Source: CAVQKZ01 sp963837325 (lineage in GTDB: Bacteria > Actinomycetota > Actinomycetes > Mycobacteriales > Jatrophihabitantaceae). Taken from it: a stretch of DNA of 64,000 nucleotides. This document shows positions 8,220 to 17,593 of the stretch, one piece after another (the first letter of the stretch is position 1; every line of letters starts with the position of its first letter). The position numbers were made by a program, and so were the translations under genes. The stretch is from assembly GCA_963837325.1 (NCBI GenBank), contig CAWIMV010000001.1, positions 2,604,001 through 2,668,000 of the forward strand, written 5' to 3'. The notes under the pieces were generated by a model, which was given only the letters and a program-made list of their open reading frames with translations, was not told the DNA's origin and searched no databases.

Positions 8220-9341
8220 CGTTGCCGCCTCCGTAACGATCAGCTCGGCCTTCTGGAACTCCTTGACGGTCGAGTACCCGCACTTGCCCATGACCCTACG
8301 GACGGCGCCGAAGAGGTTTCGCTCGCCGCCGGGATCGGACGTGATGGGCCCGACCAGTAGCTCCTCGAGGCCGGGACGGTCCGCGGCGGCGATGCCATGG
8401 TCGGTGACCATCGAGCGGGGCACGCGCGGGTGGGCCGCGGTCGCGTCCCAGTAGTGCCCGTCGCCGGGGGCCTCGGCCGCCACCGCCAGCGCGTCGCCGA
8501 GCATCACCGCGTCGGCACCGCAGGCGAGAGCCTTGGCGATGTCGCCGCCGGTGGCCAGATCGCCGTACGCGACCAAATGCACGTAGCGCCCACCGGTCTC
8601 GTCGAGGTAGTCGCGCCGGGCCGCAGCCGCATCGACGAGCGCGGTGGCCATCGGCACCTCAATGCCGAGCGCGCGATGGGTCGTGGAACCGAGGTGCGCG
8701 CCGTAGCCGATGATCACGCCCGCCGCGCCCGTGCGCATCAGGTGCAGGGCGGTCTGGTAGTTGGTGCACCCGCCGACGAGCACCGGCACGTCGAGATCGG
8801 CGATGAACGTCTTGAGATTGAGGCCGGGCTGATCGCCCTCGGCCACGTGCTCGGCCGAGATGACCGTGCCCTGGATGACCAGCAGGTCGACGCCCTCGGC
8901 CAGGACGTGCGGCGCGAGCTCCGCGGTGTGCTGGGGCGACAACCGCACGGCCACCCGGACCCCGGCCGCTCGCAACTCGGCGACCCGCAGCCGCAGTCGG
9001 TCTGGCGAAACCGGCTTGGCGTAGACCCGCTGCAGCGCCGCGGTCGTGCCGTCGAGATCGCGCAGTTCGGCGGCGGCGTCGTCGTAGCGCGTCCAGAGGC
9101 CCTCGCCGTCGAGCACGGCCAGGCCACCGAGCCGTTCGATCTCGACCGCGGTAGCCGGCGAGACGACCGCGTCCGACGGTGCCGCTACCAGCGGGAGGGT
9201 GAAGGCGTGGGCGTCGATCTGCCAGGCGGTCGACACGACCGCCGACCCGCGCGTCCGCCGGGTGGGCACGAGCGCGATCTCGTCGAGGCGGTAGCCACGA
9301 CGGGCACTGCGGCCCAGTCCGATCTCGACGGTCTCCGGCAT
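8214..9341 (-). CDS. guaB3: GuaB3 family IMP dehydrogenase-related protein
   Basis: A 375-residue TIM-barrel protein of the IMPDH/GMP-reductase superfamily, without CBS domains. Actinobacterial GuaB3 proteins are conserved beside guaB but their reaction has not been settled. The loop that in true IMPDH reads GSICTTR is replaced by GAHLGSTTHR, so the thioimidate-forming cysteine is missing. Phosphate-binding glycines (AYGDLATGGDIAKAL, GADAVMLGDAL) are retained. The ATG at 9341 has CAGACT (plus 9349-9354) ending 7 nt upstream. The stop codon lies inside repeat copy A. It is divergent from the YjbR gene. Confidence 0.9.
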   Translation of the reverse strand: MPETVEIGLGRSARRGYRLDEIALVPTRRTRGSAVVSTAWQIDAHAFTLPLVAAPSDAVVSPATAVEIERLGGLAVLDGEGLWTRYDDAAAELRDLDGTTAALQRVYAKPVSPDRLRLRVAELRAAGVRVAVRLSPQHTAELAPHVLAEGVDLLVIQGTVISAEHVAEGDQPGLNLKTFIADLDVPVLVGGCTNYQTALHLMRTGAAGVIIGYGAHLGSTTHRALGIEVPMATALVDAAAARRDYLDETGGRYVHLVAYGDLATGGDIAKALACGADAVMLGDALAVAAEAPGDGHYWDATAAHPRVPRSMVTDHGIAAADRPGLEELLVGPITSDPGGERNLFGAVRRVMGKCGYSTVKEFQKAELIVTEAATR

Positions 9342-9417
9342 GCCTTCGAGTCTGCCGTACGGCCCAGATCGCCATTGCGCCCCCCGCGTTGTCAGGGGTT
9401 GCTGCCACGCTCACCGC

Positions 9418-9759
9418 GTGGTCACTGCCGATGACGTGCGCCGGATCGCCGCCCCGCTGCCCCGTACCGAAGAAGCGCTCGTCGGCGACCGGGTCAAGTT
9501 CCGGGTCGGCCGGCTGGTCTACGTCTCGCTATCGGCCGACGAGACGCTGATGGGCTTCGCCTTCCCCAAGGAAGAACGCTCCGCGCTCATCGCGGCCGAG
9601 CCGGAGAAGTTCCTGATGCCGGTCCGCTCCGACGAACGCTACAACTGGCTGCGGGTCAGGCTGGCCGCGATCGACGGGGACGAGCTGGCCGAACTCATCC
9701 TGGACGCATGGCAAATGTGCGTGCCGAAACGGGTCGCCGCGGCCCACCTCGGTGGCTGA
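9418..9759 (+). CDS. MmcQ/YjbR family protein
   Basis: A 113-residue protein of the MmcQ/YjbR fold (a double-wing CyaY-like fold). Family members are annotated as DNA-binding, but a biological role is not established. The FRVGRLVYVSL strand, the GFAFPKEER turn and the C-terminal YNWLRVRL ... ILDAWQMC helix are typical. The GTG at 9418 is chosen because CACGCT (9406-9411) ends 6 nt before it and the protein then has family length; the ATG at 9340 would overlap the guaB3 start region with non-conserved sequence. It converges on guaB. Confidence 0.8.
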   Translation: MVTADDVRRIAAPLPRTEEALVGDRVKFRVGRLVYVSLSADETLMGFAFPKEERSALIAAEPEKFLMPVRSDERYNWLRVRLAAIDGDELAELILDAWQMCVPKRVAAAHLGG

Positions 9760-9831
9760 TCACACGGGGACGGGTCGTCTTCGACCAGCGGCCGCAGTCG
9801 AATTGCCAGGTCAGCCAAGCGAATCGCCCGC

Positions 9832-11352
9832 TCAGCCGGAGTAGTTCGGGGCCTCGACGGTCATCTGGATGTCGTGCGGGTGTGATTCCTTCAGCCCGGC
9901 CGCGGTGATGCGCACAAACTGGCCGCGTTCCTGCAACTGGGGGATCGTGTGGGCGCCGACGTAGAACATCGACTGATGCAGGCCGCCGACGAGCTGATGG
10001 GCAACGGAGGCGAGTGGACCGCGGTAGGGCACCTGGCCCTCGATGCCCTCGGGGACGATGTTGTCGTCGCTGGCGACGTCGGCCTGGAAGTAGCGGTCCT
10101 TGGAGTACGAAACCCGCCCGCGGGAGGCCATCGCACCGAGCGAACCCATGCCCCGGTAACGCTTGAATTGCTTGCCGTTGACGAACACGAGATCGCCCGG
10201 TGACTCGTCGCAGCCGGCCAGCAGCGAACCGAGCATCACGGTGTCGGCCCCGGCCACCAGCGCCTTCGCGATGTCGCCGGAGTACTGCAGCCCGCCGTCA
10301 CCGACCACCGGGACTCCAGCGGCCCGGCAGGCCTGAGCCGCGTCGTAGATGGCCGTGATCTGCGGGACGCCGACGCCGGCCACCACCCGAGTGGTGCAGA
10401 TCGATCCCGGCCCGACGCCGACCTTGACCGCATCGGTGCCCGCGTCGACCAGCGCCTGAGCCCCGGCCCGGGTGGCGACGTTGCCGGCGATGATCTGCAC
10501 GTGCCGGGTCGCCGGGTCGGACTTCAGGCGCCGGATCAGCTCCAGCATCAACCGGGCCTGCCCGTTGGCAGTGTCCGGTACGAGAACGTCGACACCGGCG
10601 TCGACCAGCGTGGTGGCGCGCTGCCAGGCGTCGCCGTAGAACCCGACCGCGGCGGCCACCCGCAGGCGGCCCTCGCCGTCCTTGGTCGCGAGCGGGAACT
10701 GCTCGGACTTCACGAAGTCCTTGACCGTGATCAACCCGCAGAGCCGGCCCGCGTCGTCGACCAAGGGGAGTTTCTCCACCTTGTGCTTGGCCAGCAGGGC
10801 GGCGGCGTCGTCGCGGCTGATGCCGACCGGACCGGTGACCAGTGGCATGGGCGTCATGAGCTCCCGGACCGTGCGGCGGGCGAAATCGGCCGGGTTCAGA
10901 AAGCGCAGGTCGCGGTTGGTGATGATGCCGACGAGCACGCCCTCGGCATCGATGACCGGCACGCCGGAGATGCGGTAGCGCCCGCAGAGGGCGTCGACGT
11001 CGGCGATCGTGACATCGGGGCCGACGGTGACCGGATCGCTGACCATGCCCGACTCGGATCGCTTCACCAGATCGGCCTGTCCGGCCTGGTCGTCGATGGA
11101 CAGGTTGCGGTGCAGGACCCCGATGCCACCCTGCCGGGCCATGGCAATCGCCATGCGGGCCTCGGTGACGGTGTCCATCGCGGCGGAAACCAGCGGGACG
11201 GCCACCGAGATCTCGCGAGTCAGGCGGGCGGTGGTGTCCACCTCGGACGGGATCACATCGGTCTCGCCGGGCAGCAGCAGGACGTCGTCGAAGGTGAGGC
11301 CAAGGGTGGCGAACTTGGCGGGTACGCCGTCAACCAGAGGTTGGTCGCTCAA
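9832..11352 (-). CDS. guaB: Inosine-5'-monophosphate dehydrogenase
   Basis: A 506-residue IMP dehydrogenase that makes XMP from IMP with NAD, the committed step to GMP. The catalytic Cys319 lies in GSICTTR, two CBS regulatory modules occupy roughly residues 102-220, and the flap YRGMGSLGAM is intact. The start appears to be TTG at 11352, because AAGGAG precedes it by about 9 nt and the N-terminus SDQPLVDGVPAKF matches the family. It is the functional partner of guaA and, unlike guaB3, has every catalytic element. It is divergent from the ABC transporter genes. Confidence 0.97.
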   Translation of the reverse strand: MSDQPLVDGVPAKFATLGLTFDDVLLLPGETDVIPSEVDTTARLTREISVAVPLVSAAMDTVTEARMAIAMARQGGIGVLHRNLSIDDQAGQADLVKRSESGMVSDPVTVGPDVTIADVDALCGRYRISGVPVIDAEGVLVGIITNRDLRFLNPADFARRTVRELMTPMPLVTGPVGISRDDAAALLAKHKVEKLPLVDDAGRLCGLITVKDFVKSEQFPLATKDGEGRLRVAAAVGFYGDAWQRATTLVDAGVDVLVPDTANGQARLMLELIRRLKSDPATRHVQIIAGNVATRAGAQALVDAGTDAVKVGVGPGSICTTRVVAGVGVPQITAIYDAAQACRAAGVPVVGDGGLQYSGDIAKALVAGADTVMLGSLLAGCDESPGDLVFVNGKQFKRYRGMGSLGAMASRGRVSYSKDRYFQADVASDDNIVPEGIEGQVPYRGPLASVAHQLVGGLHQSMFYVGAHTIPQLQERGQFVRITAAGLKESHPHDIQMTVEAPNYSG

Positions 11353-11489
11353 CGGATTTAGCTCCTTGGTGGGCGCCGGTACCTCATCCTACCGGCGTGC
11401 TGACCCCCGAGGCCCCCAGGACAAATGTCAGGGTCGATTCGGGGGGAAACCCAATGGCCCCGAGCCGCGGGCACCGAGACAGTGTTCAC

Positions 11490-12254
11490 ATGACTCACAC
11501 GAACACGCTTCCGCCCGCTGTCTCCTCGCTGGTGGCCGCATCCGCCACCGACGTCGTGAAGCTCTACGGCTCGGGTGACACCGCCGTGCGGGCCCTCGAC
11601 CATGTGAGCCTCGAGCTGCTGCGCGGTGAGTTCACCGCGATCATGGGCCCGTCCGGATCGGGCAAGTCGACGCTCATGCACTGCCTGGCCGGCCTGGACA
11701 CCATCACGTCCGGCGCGGTCGCGATCGGTGACGTGGAACTGTCCGGTCTCTCGGACAAGAAGATGACGGCGCTGCGCCGCGACCGGATCGGCTTCGTGTT
11801 CCAGTCGTTCAACCTCGTCCCGACGCTCACCGCGTTCGAGAACATCACGCTGCCTATCGCGATCGCCGGTCGCAAGCCGGTGCAGCCCTGGCTCGACATG
11901 GTCATCTCGACCCTCGGCCTGACCGACCGCCTGACCCACCGCCCCAGCGAACTGTCCGGCGGCCAGCAACAGCGGGTGGCCGTGGCCCGCGCCCTGGCCA
12001 GCCGGCCCGAGATCATCTTCGGCGACGAGCCCACCGGCAACCTCGACTCGCGATCCAGCGGTGAGGTCATGGGCATCCTGCGTCGGTCGGTCGACGACCT
12101 TGGCCAGACGGTCGTTATGGTCACGCACGACGCCCGCGCCGCCGGCTATGCCGACCGGGTGCTCTTCCTCGCCGACGGCCGGATCGTCGACGAGATGCGC
12201 GCCCCGACCGCCGAGAACGTGCTCGACCGGATGAAGGCGCTGGAGACCCGATGA
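11490..12254 (+). CDS. ABC transporter ATP-binding protein (MacB/LolD type)
   Basis: A 254-residue nucleotide-binding subunit that powers the permease encoded next. Walker A GPSGSGKS, Q-loop VFQSFNLV, signature LSGGQQ, Walker B IIFGDEPTGNLD and the switch histidine in MVTHD are all present. The subfamily (MacB/LolD/FtsE-like) pairs with FtsX-type permeases in mechanotransmission or lipid and peptide export rather than bulk import. The ATG at 11490 is preferred; an in-frame ATG at 11454 is possible. Its stop overlaps the permease start (ATGA), showing translational coupling. Confidence 0.93.
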   Translation: MTHTNTLPPAVSSLVAASATDVVKLYGSGDTAVRALDHVSLELLRGEFTAIMGPSGSGKSTLMHCLAGLDTITSGAVAIGDVELSGLSDKKMTALRRDRIGFVFQSFNLVPTLTAFENITLPIAIAGRKPVQPWLDMVISTLGLTDRLTHRPSELSGGQQQRVAVARALASRPEIIFGDEPTGNLDSRSSGEVMGILRRSVDDLGQTVVMVTHDARAAGYADRVLFLADGRIVDEMRAPTAENVLDRMKALETR

Positions 12255-14788
12255 GCGCCGCAAAGGCCATGCGCCGGGTGTCGATGCGAAACCTGGCCGC
12301 ACACCGCGTCCGCTTGCTGCTCACCGTCATCTCGGTCCTGCTCGGCACCGCGTTCGTCGCGGGCTCGTTCGTGTTCACCGACACCCTGCAGGGCAGCTTC
12401 GACAAGATCTTCAGCACCGCCGACAAGGGCCTCGACGCGCGCGTCCAGCCCAAGCACGACTATGACCCCGGCGTCGCGACGAACGTCGTCTCGAAGGTCC
12501 GGGCCGTGCCGGGGGTGCGCACGGTCGAGGCGCACGCGGACGCGTCCGTCGTCTTGATCAACAGCCAGGGCAAGAAAGTGAAATCCGGCGGTGCGCCCAG
12601 CGAGGGCGACATGTGGAACGCCCCGGCAAATGCGGTCGGGCCGGTGCCGTCCTTCGTGTCGGGCCGCGCTCCCACCCGTCCCGGCGAAGTCGTGATCAAC
12701 AACGGCGCGGCCAAGAAGGGGCATCTGCGGACGGGCGATCACGCGAAGGTGGTGCTGCCGAATGCCGGGGTGGCCAACGTGACCGTCGTCGGCATCTACC
12801 GCACCGAGGCCGAGACCGGTGGTTACATCGGGGTGCTGTTCAGCCAGCAACAGGCGCTGAACCTGTTCACCGACGGCACGCACGTCGGTTCGCTCGACGT
12901 CGCCGCCGACCGGGGCGTGTCGCAGCAGACGGTCACCAAGCGGATCGCCCGTGTGCTGCCGGCCTCGCTCGAGGTGCGCAGCGGTGAGCAGGCTCGCAAG
13001 GACGACCAGGACGGCATCCAGGTCGCGCTGTCGTTCATCAACTACCTCCTGCTGGGCTTCGGCTTCATCGCCCTCATCGTCGGCACGTTCATCATCTACA
13101 ACACGTTCTCGATGATCGTCGCGCAACGGCTGCGCGAACTGGCCCTGCTGCGCGCCATCGGCGCCGGGCGCAAGCAGGTGCGCCGTTCGGTGCTGGTCGA
13201 GGCCGCCCTGATCGGCCTGATCGGCAGTGCGCTCGGCCTAGCCGGCGGTGTCGGGCTGGCCTACGGACTGCACGCCCTTCTCGACTCCTTCGACCTGGGC
13301 CTGCCTTCGGGTGGCCTGGTCGTGTCGCCGCGCACGGTGATCGCCGCTCTGGTCGTTGGCACCGGCGTGACGCTGCTGTCGGCCAATGCCCCGGCGCGCC
13401 GAGCGGGCAAGGTGCCACCGGTGGCGGCAATGCGCGAGGAGTTCGCGTCGACGAGTGCCGGCAGCCTGCGCCGCCGAACTGTCATCGGCGTCGCGCTCAC
13501 CGCAGCGGGCGCAGTGGCCACGGTCGGCGGTGCGCTCTCGAAGTCCGCTGGTTCCGCGGCCAGCATGATCGGCCTTGGCCTCCTCGGCGTCGCCGCGGGC
13601 ACGATGATGCTCTCGCCCGTGCTCGCTGCCGCAATCATCACTCCGCTGGGCAAGGTGCTGGGGCGTCCGTTCGGCCAGATCGGTCGGCTGGCCCGCACCA
13701 ACGCCGTCCGCAATCCGCGCCGCACCGCGGCCACCGCGTTCGCGCTGACGCTCGGGCTGCTGCTCGTGAGCGGCATCGCGGTCGTCGGTGCCTCCGTGAA
13801 GGCCAGTCTGAACAAGACCGTCGACAACGGCGTACGGGCCGACTACATCCTGACAACCTCGTCGGATGTCAGCGTGCCGACCCAGGCCTCGGCCGCCGCG
13901 GCCCGCGTGCAGGGCGTCGGGTCCGCGACGAGTCTGCACGACCTAGTGACGCTGATCGACGGGAAGAAATCCGTGGGCACCGGAGTCGACGGCCCGCTCC
14001 CGCCGGTGCTCAAGGTCGATGTGGAGCACGGTGTGGGACAACCGACGGGGCACAACGTCGTGGTTTGGAAAACCTTCGCCAAAGATCACCACTGGACAAT
14101 CGGCTCGACGCACACCTTCTCGATCCCGGGCGGCGCCACGGTCCGGGAAACCGTGAGCGGCATCTACACCAGTAACCAGTTGCTGGGGCCCTGGCTCGTG
14201 TCCGGCGATGTCTACCGGGCCCTGACGCCCCGGCCAGACTGGTCCGACGAGGTGACCCTGATCAAGGGCGCTCCGGGCACCGACCTGAAGACACTCGGGG
14301 CCGACCTTGATCGGGCGACCAACCGCTTCTACGTCGTCAACGTGCAGACCCGAAGCGAGTTCAAGGGTTCGATCGCATCCCAGGTGAACGGCCTGCTCGG
14401 CTTGCTCTACGGACTGCTCGGCCTCGCGATCGTCATTGCGATCCTCGGCATCATCAACACCCTGGCCCTGTCGGTGATCGAACGCCGCCGCGAGATCGGG
14501 ATGCTGCGTGCGGTAGGGATGCAACGCAAGCAGGTGCGCCGCACGATCTACGTCGAGTCGCTGTTGATCGCGGTGTTCGGGGCCCTGCTGGGGCTGAGCC
14601 TCGGGCTGGTCTACGGCCCGCTGTTTGTCCGCACGCTGCGCAGCCAGGGTCTCGGCACGGTCAGCGTGCCGTGGGGCCAGGCGTTGGGGTTCCTCGTCCT
14701 CGCCGGTGTGGTCGGTGTTCTGGCGGCGCTGTGGCCGGCCCACCGGGCCGCCCGCACCAAGCCCCTGGAAGCGATCGGGGCCGCGTGA
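12251..14788 (+). CDS. FtsX-like ABC transporter permease
   Basis: An 845-residue membrane protein with two FtsX/MacB-PCD repeats. An N-terminal helix (LLLTVISVLLGTAFVAGSFVF) leads to a large extracytoplasmic domain, then a three-helix FtsX core (about residues 255-390), further helices near 410-510, a second extracytoplasmic domain, and a C-terminal FtsX core with LGIINTLALSVIERRREIGMLR-like sequence, the hallmark of the family. It overlaps the ATPase gene by 4 bp, and the two form a complete exporter or mechanotransducer. The substrate is unknown. It is followed after 71 bp by the DUF5319-like gene. Confidence 0.92.
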   Translation: MSAAKAMRRVSMRNLAAHRVRLLLTVISVLLGTAFVAGSFVFTDTLQGSFDKIFSTADKGLDARVQPKHDYDPGVATNVVSKVRAVPGVRTVEAHADASVVLINSQGKKVKSGGAPSEGDMWNAPANAVGPVPSFVSGRAPTRPGEVVINNGAAKKGHLRTGDHAKVVLPNAGVANVTVVGIYRTEAETGGYIGVLFSQQQALNLFTDGTHVGSLDVAADRGVSQQTVTKRIARVLPASLEVRSGEQARKDDQDGIQVALSFINYLLLGFGFIALIVGTFIIYNTFSMIVAQRLRELALLRAIGAGRKQVRRSVLVEAALIGLIGSALGLAGGVGLAYGLHALLDSFDLGLPSGGLVVSPRTVIAALVVGTGVTLLSANAPARRAGKVPPVAAMREEFASTSAGSLRRRTVIGVALTAAGAVATVGGALSKSAGSAASMIGLGLLGVAAGTMMLSPVLAAAIITPLGKVLGRPFGQIGRLARTNAVRNPRRTAATAFALTLGLLLVSGIAVVGASVKASLNKTVDNGVRADYILTTSSDVSVPTQASAAAARVQGVGSATSLHDLVTLIDGKKSVGTGVDGPLPPVLKVDVEHGVGQPTGHNVVVWKTFAKDHHWTIGSTHTFSIPGGATVRETVSGIYTSNQLLGPWLVSGDVYRALTPRPDWSDEVTLIKGAPGTDLKTLGADLDRATNRFYVVNVQTRSEFKGSIASQVNGLLGLLYGLLGLAIVIAILGIINTLALSVIERRREIGMLRAVGMQRKQVRRTIYVESLLIAVFGALLGLSLGLVYGPLFVRTLRSQGLGTVSVPWGQALGFLVLAGVVGVLAALWPAHRAARTKPLEAIGAA

Positions 14789-14859
14789 CGACGATCCGGT
14801 TGGCGGTACAGGGTCCCTCGGACATACCCTCATGGCGTGATGCATTGCGAGGAGACCCG

Positions 14860-15240
14860 GTGAGCCTCGAAGACGGCCCGGTCGACCCCTTCCTGGACGA
14901 CCCGAGCGACCCGGCCGCATTACTCGACGACCACGAGCCGGCCCAACCGCTCAGCGACGACGAACGCGCCGACGTGCTTGCGGATCTGGCCGAGCTGGCC
15001 GAGTTCCGCAGCGCGCTGGATCCGCACGGGATCGAGGGCATCACGATCGAATGCGGCGACTGCGGCGAGCAGCACTTCTTCGGCTGGGACCTGATGGCCG
15101 CGAACCTGCGGGCCTTGCTCGGCGAGGGCCGGACGCATGTCCACGAGCCGGCGTTCGCTCCGAATCCCGAGGCCTACGTCACCTGGGACTACGCCCGGGG
15201 TTACGCCGACGCCGTCAACGCGCTGACCAAGCGCCGCTAG
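14860..15240 (+). CDS. DUF5319-like protein
   Basis: A 126-residue acidic soluble protein of unknown function. An Asp-rich N-terminus (VDPFLDDPSDP) precedes a helical segment and a compact domain with IECGDCGEQHFFGW and YVTWDYARGYADA. The two cysteines in CGDC could bind metal. The GTG at 14860 has a clear GAGGAG 5 nt upstream; an earlier GTG at 14785 overlaps the permease stop as GTGA and is the alternative. Position between guaB and whiB agrees with the actinobacterial DUF5319 family (Rv3412-like in M. tuberculosis), which is where the name comes from. Confidence 0.75.
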   Translation: MSLEDGPVDPFLDDPSDPAALLDDHEPAQPLSDDERADVLADLAELAEFRSALDPHGIEGITIECGDCGEQHFFGWDLMAANLRALLGEGRTHVHEPAFAPNPEAYVTWDYARGYADAVNALTKRR

Positions 15241-15316
15241 GCCCGCGCGGATCGGGCTCAGCCCGGTGCTGCCGGCCCAGGCCACGCCTGAACCGGTGGC
15301 GCCGCGGCTCGCAATT

Positions 15317-15328
15317 CGGGTTAACCCG
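15317..15328. promoter_or_regulatory. 12-bp palindrome upstream of whiB
   Basis: CGGGTTAACCCG is a perfect 12-bp palindrome 114 bp ahead of the whiB start, in a 201-bp non-coding gap. It could be an operator for a dimeric regulator, but no second copy was seen in the window, so this is only a candidate. Confidence 0.3.
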
Positions 15329-15441
15329 GCCATTCACCTGCGATTGCGCGTACGGATCGCGTTACCTTTACGCCATTCGCTCTTTTAACAAAGCAGACGA
15401 CCGATTACTTGATTGACGGTCCGGCGCTTTGGAGGGCAAAC

Positions 15442-15723
15442 ATGGCGGAAGTGCGACGGCTGCCCGCCCCGCGCCTTGGGGACTGGGATTGGCAGGTGCG
15501 AGCCGCCTGCCGGGGGACCGACACCGCGAACTTCTACCACCCGGAAAACGAACGTGGCCCGTCCCGTGCCAAACGCGAGATGCGGGCCAAGGCCGTCTGC
15601 GCAGCTTGCCCGGTGATCGAGAGCTGCCGGCGCTGGGCGCTGAGCACCCGCGAACCCTACGGCGTTTGGGGCGGCATGTCGGCGGAGGAACGCGAAGCCA
15701 TGCTGACCCGCAAACTCGCCTAG
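15442..15723 (+). CDS. WhiB-family Fe-S transcriptional regulator (WhiB3/WhiD type)
   Basis: A 93-residue WhiB-like protein that binds a [4Fe-4S] cluster and partners with the primary sigma factor to regulate transcription in response to redox or nitric oxide. The four cluster cysteines are C23, C53, C56 and C62 (CxxCxxxxxC in the last three), followed by the GVWGG turn at 74-78 and a short basic tail. The DWDWQ start, FYHPENERG and REPYGVWGG blocks match WhiB3/WhiD rather than WhiB1 or WhiB2. The ATG at 15442 follows GGAGGG by 5 nt. The gene converges on groL1, as whiB3 does in mycobacteria. Confidence 0.9.
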   Translation: MAEVRRLPAPRLGDWDWQVRAACRGTDTANFYHPENERGPSRAKREMRAKAVCAACPVIESCRRWALSTREPYGVWGGMSAEEREAMLTRKLA

Positions 15724-15810
15724 TAGCGACCACGCCGGACCGGTCGATCGCCGAACCAGGATCGCGGTCGAACCGTGCGCGAGGCACGCGGTCGCCCAGG
15801 TGAAAGCAGT

Positions 15811-15838
15811 CGGCCCCGCAGCAAACGCTGCGGGGCCG
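15811..15838. terminator. Bidirectional terminator between whiB and groL
   Basis: A perfect 12-bp GC stem, CGGCCCCGCAGC/GCTGCGGGGCCG, closes the 4-nt loop AAAC. It begins 15 nt past the groL stop and about 87 nt past the whiB stop, between convergent genes. There is no strong U-tract on either side, which is common for actinobacterial terminators. Confidence 0.75.
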
Positions 15839-15853
15839 CACTGTAGTCGGAGC

Positions 15854-17509
15854 TTAGAAGCCCGGACCGTGACTGTGACTGTGGCCGTGGCCGTGGCCGT
15901 CGTGGCTGTGACCGTCGGCGTGATCGTGGTCGGGCTCTTCGGGCTTCTCGACGATCAGGCTCTGCGTGCTGAGAAGAAGGGACGCCACCGACGCGGCATT
16001 CGCCAGCGCCGCCTTGGTCACCTTGACTGGGTCGACGACACCGGCGCTGAGCAGGTCTCCGTACGCACCGGTCGCGGCGTCGAGGCCGTGATTCTCGGGC
16101 AGGTCGCGGACGGTGGCGACCACGACGTAGCCCTCGTAGCCGGCGTTGTCGGCGATCCAGCGCAGCGGCTCGTCCAGCCCGGTGCGGACCACTCGCACGC
16201 CCGTCGCCTCGTCGTCGGTCAGGCCGAGGTCGCCGTCGAGCGCCGTGCATGCGTGGACCAGGGCGGCGCCGCCGCCCGCGATGATGCCCTCGTCGACCGC
16301 GGCGCGGGTCGCGGCGATGGCGTCCTCGATGCGGTGCTTGCGCTCCTTGAGTTCGACCTCGGTGGCCGCGCCGACCCGGATGACGCCGACGCCGCCGGCC
16401 AGTTTGGCCAGCCGCTCCTGCAGCTTCTCGCGGTCCCAGTCGGAGTCGGTCTCCTCGATCTCGCGCCGAATCTGGCCGACGCGGGCGTCGATCTCCTCCT
16501 GCGAGGCGGCGCCGTGGGTGACCGTGGTGGTGTCCTTGGTGACCACGACCCGCCCGGCGCGGCCGAGCACGTCCAGGCCGGCCTGGTCGAGCTTGAGGCC
16601 GACCTCAGGCGCGATCACCTGGGCGCCGGTGACCACCGCGAGGTCCTGCAGGAAAGCCTTGCGACGGTCGCCGAAGAACGGTGCCTTGACCGCGACGGCG
16701 TTGAACGTCTTGCGAATGGCGTTGACCACGAGGGTGCTGAGCGCCTCGCCGTCGACGTCCTCGGCGATGATCACGAGCGGCTTGCCAGCCTGGACGACCT
16801 TCTCCAGCAGTGGCAGCAGATCGGCTACGGCCGAGATCTTCTGCGTGGTGATGAGCAGGTAAGGGTCGTCGAGGACGGTCTCGAGCGCTTCGGTGTCGGT
16901 GACGAAATACGGGCTGATGTAGCCCTTGTCGAACTGCATGCCCTCGGTGAACTCGAGCTCGGTGGTGAGCGTCTGGCTCTCCTCGACGGTGATGACGCCG
17001 TCCTTGCCCACCTTCTCGAACGCCTCGCCGATCAACTCGCCGATCGTGGGGTCCTGGGCTGAAATCGTGGCGACGTGGGCGATGGCCTGCTGGCCCTCGA
17101 CCGGGATGGCCACCTTGTCCAGGGCCTCGCTGACGGCGGTGACGGCCGCGTCGATGCCACGCTTGAGCGCGGCCGGGTTCGCGCCGGCCGCGACGTTCTT
17201 CAGTCCGGCGTTGACCAGCGCCTGAGCGAGCACGGTGGCCGTCGTGGTGCCGTCACCGGCGATGTCGTTCGTCTTGGTGGCGACGGATTTGGCCAGCTGC
17301 GCGCCGAGGTTCTCGTACGGGTCGTCGAGCTCGATCTCGCGCGCGATCGTCACTCCGTCGTTGGTGATGACCGGAGCGCCGTAGGACTTGTCGAGCACGA
17401 CGTTGCGGCCCTTGGGCCCCAGCGTCACCTTGACCGCATTGGCCAGCTTGTCGACACCGCGCTCCAATGCGCGGCGGGCGTCCTCATCGAAGCTGAGGAT
17501 CTTCGCCAT
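15854..17509 (-). CDS. groL: 60-kDa chaperonin GroEL1 with His-rich tail
   Basis: A 551-residue chaperonin subunit. The nucleotide-binding signature GDGTTTATVLAQAL, the apical domain and the intermediate-domain DEGIIAGGGAAL are intact. The normal Gly-Met repeat tail is replaced by a His/Asp/Gly-rich end (about 20 residues, including DHDHADGHSHDGHGHG), the mark of actinobacterial GroEL1. Such tails can bind metal; GroEL1 in mycobacteria has specialised roles while GroEL2 is the housekeeping copy, which is not in this window. It is encoded 84 bp after groES under the same CIRCE-regulated promoter. Confidence 0.97.
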   Translation of the reverse strand: MAKILSFDEDARRALERGVDKLANAVKVTLGPKGRNVVLDKSYGAPVITNDGVTIAREIELDDPYENLGAQLAKSVATKTNDIAGDGTTTATVLAQALVNAGLKNVAAGANPAALKRGIDAAVTAVSEALDKVAIPVEGQQAIAHVATISAQDPTIGELIGEAFEKVGKDGVITVEESQTLTTELEFTEGMQFDKGYISPYFVTDTEALETVLDDPYLLITTQKISAVADLLPLLEKVVQAGKPLVIIAEDVDGEALSTLVVNAIRKTFNAVAVKAPFFGDRRKAFLQDLAVVTGAQVIAPEVGLKLDQAGLDVLGRAGRVVVTKDTTTVTHGAASQEEIDARVGQIRREIEETDSDWDREKLQERLAKLAGGVGVIRVGAATEVELKERKHRIEDAIAATRAAVDEGIIAGGGAALVHACTALDGDLGLTDDEATGVRVVRTGLDEPLRWIADNAGYEGYVVVATVRDLPENHGLDAATGAYGDLLSAGVVDPVKVTKAALANAASVASLLLSTQSLIVEKPEEPDHDHADGHSHDGHGHGHSHSHGPGF

Positions 17510-17593
17510 GGTGTTCCCTTCCGTATCGGTGGCACAGCCGAGACGCCCCGGCGCACGCAGGTGCGCACGGCCGGGGCGTCGCCGGTCGGTTGG

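Noticed and set aside
15854..15930. Tandem GTGGCC-like repeat near the groL end
   Set aside because: It is the coding sequence of the His-rich GroEL1 tail, not a non-coding repeat.
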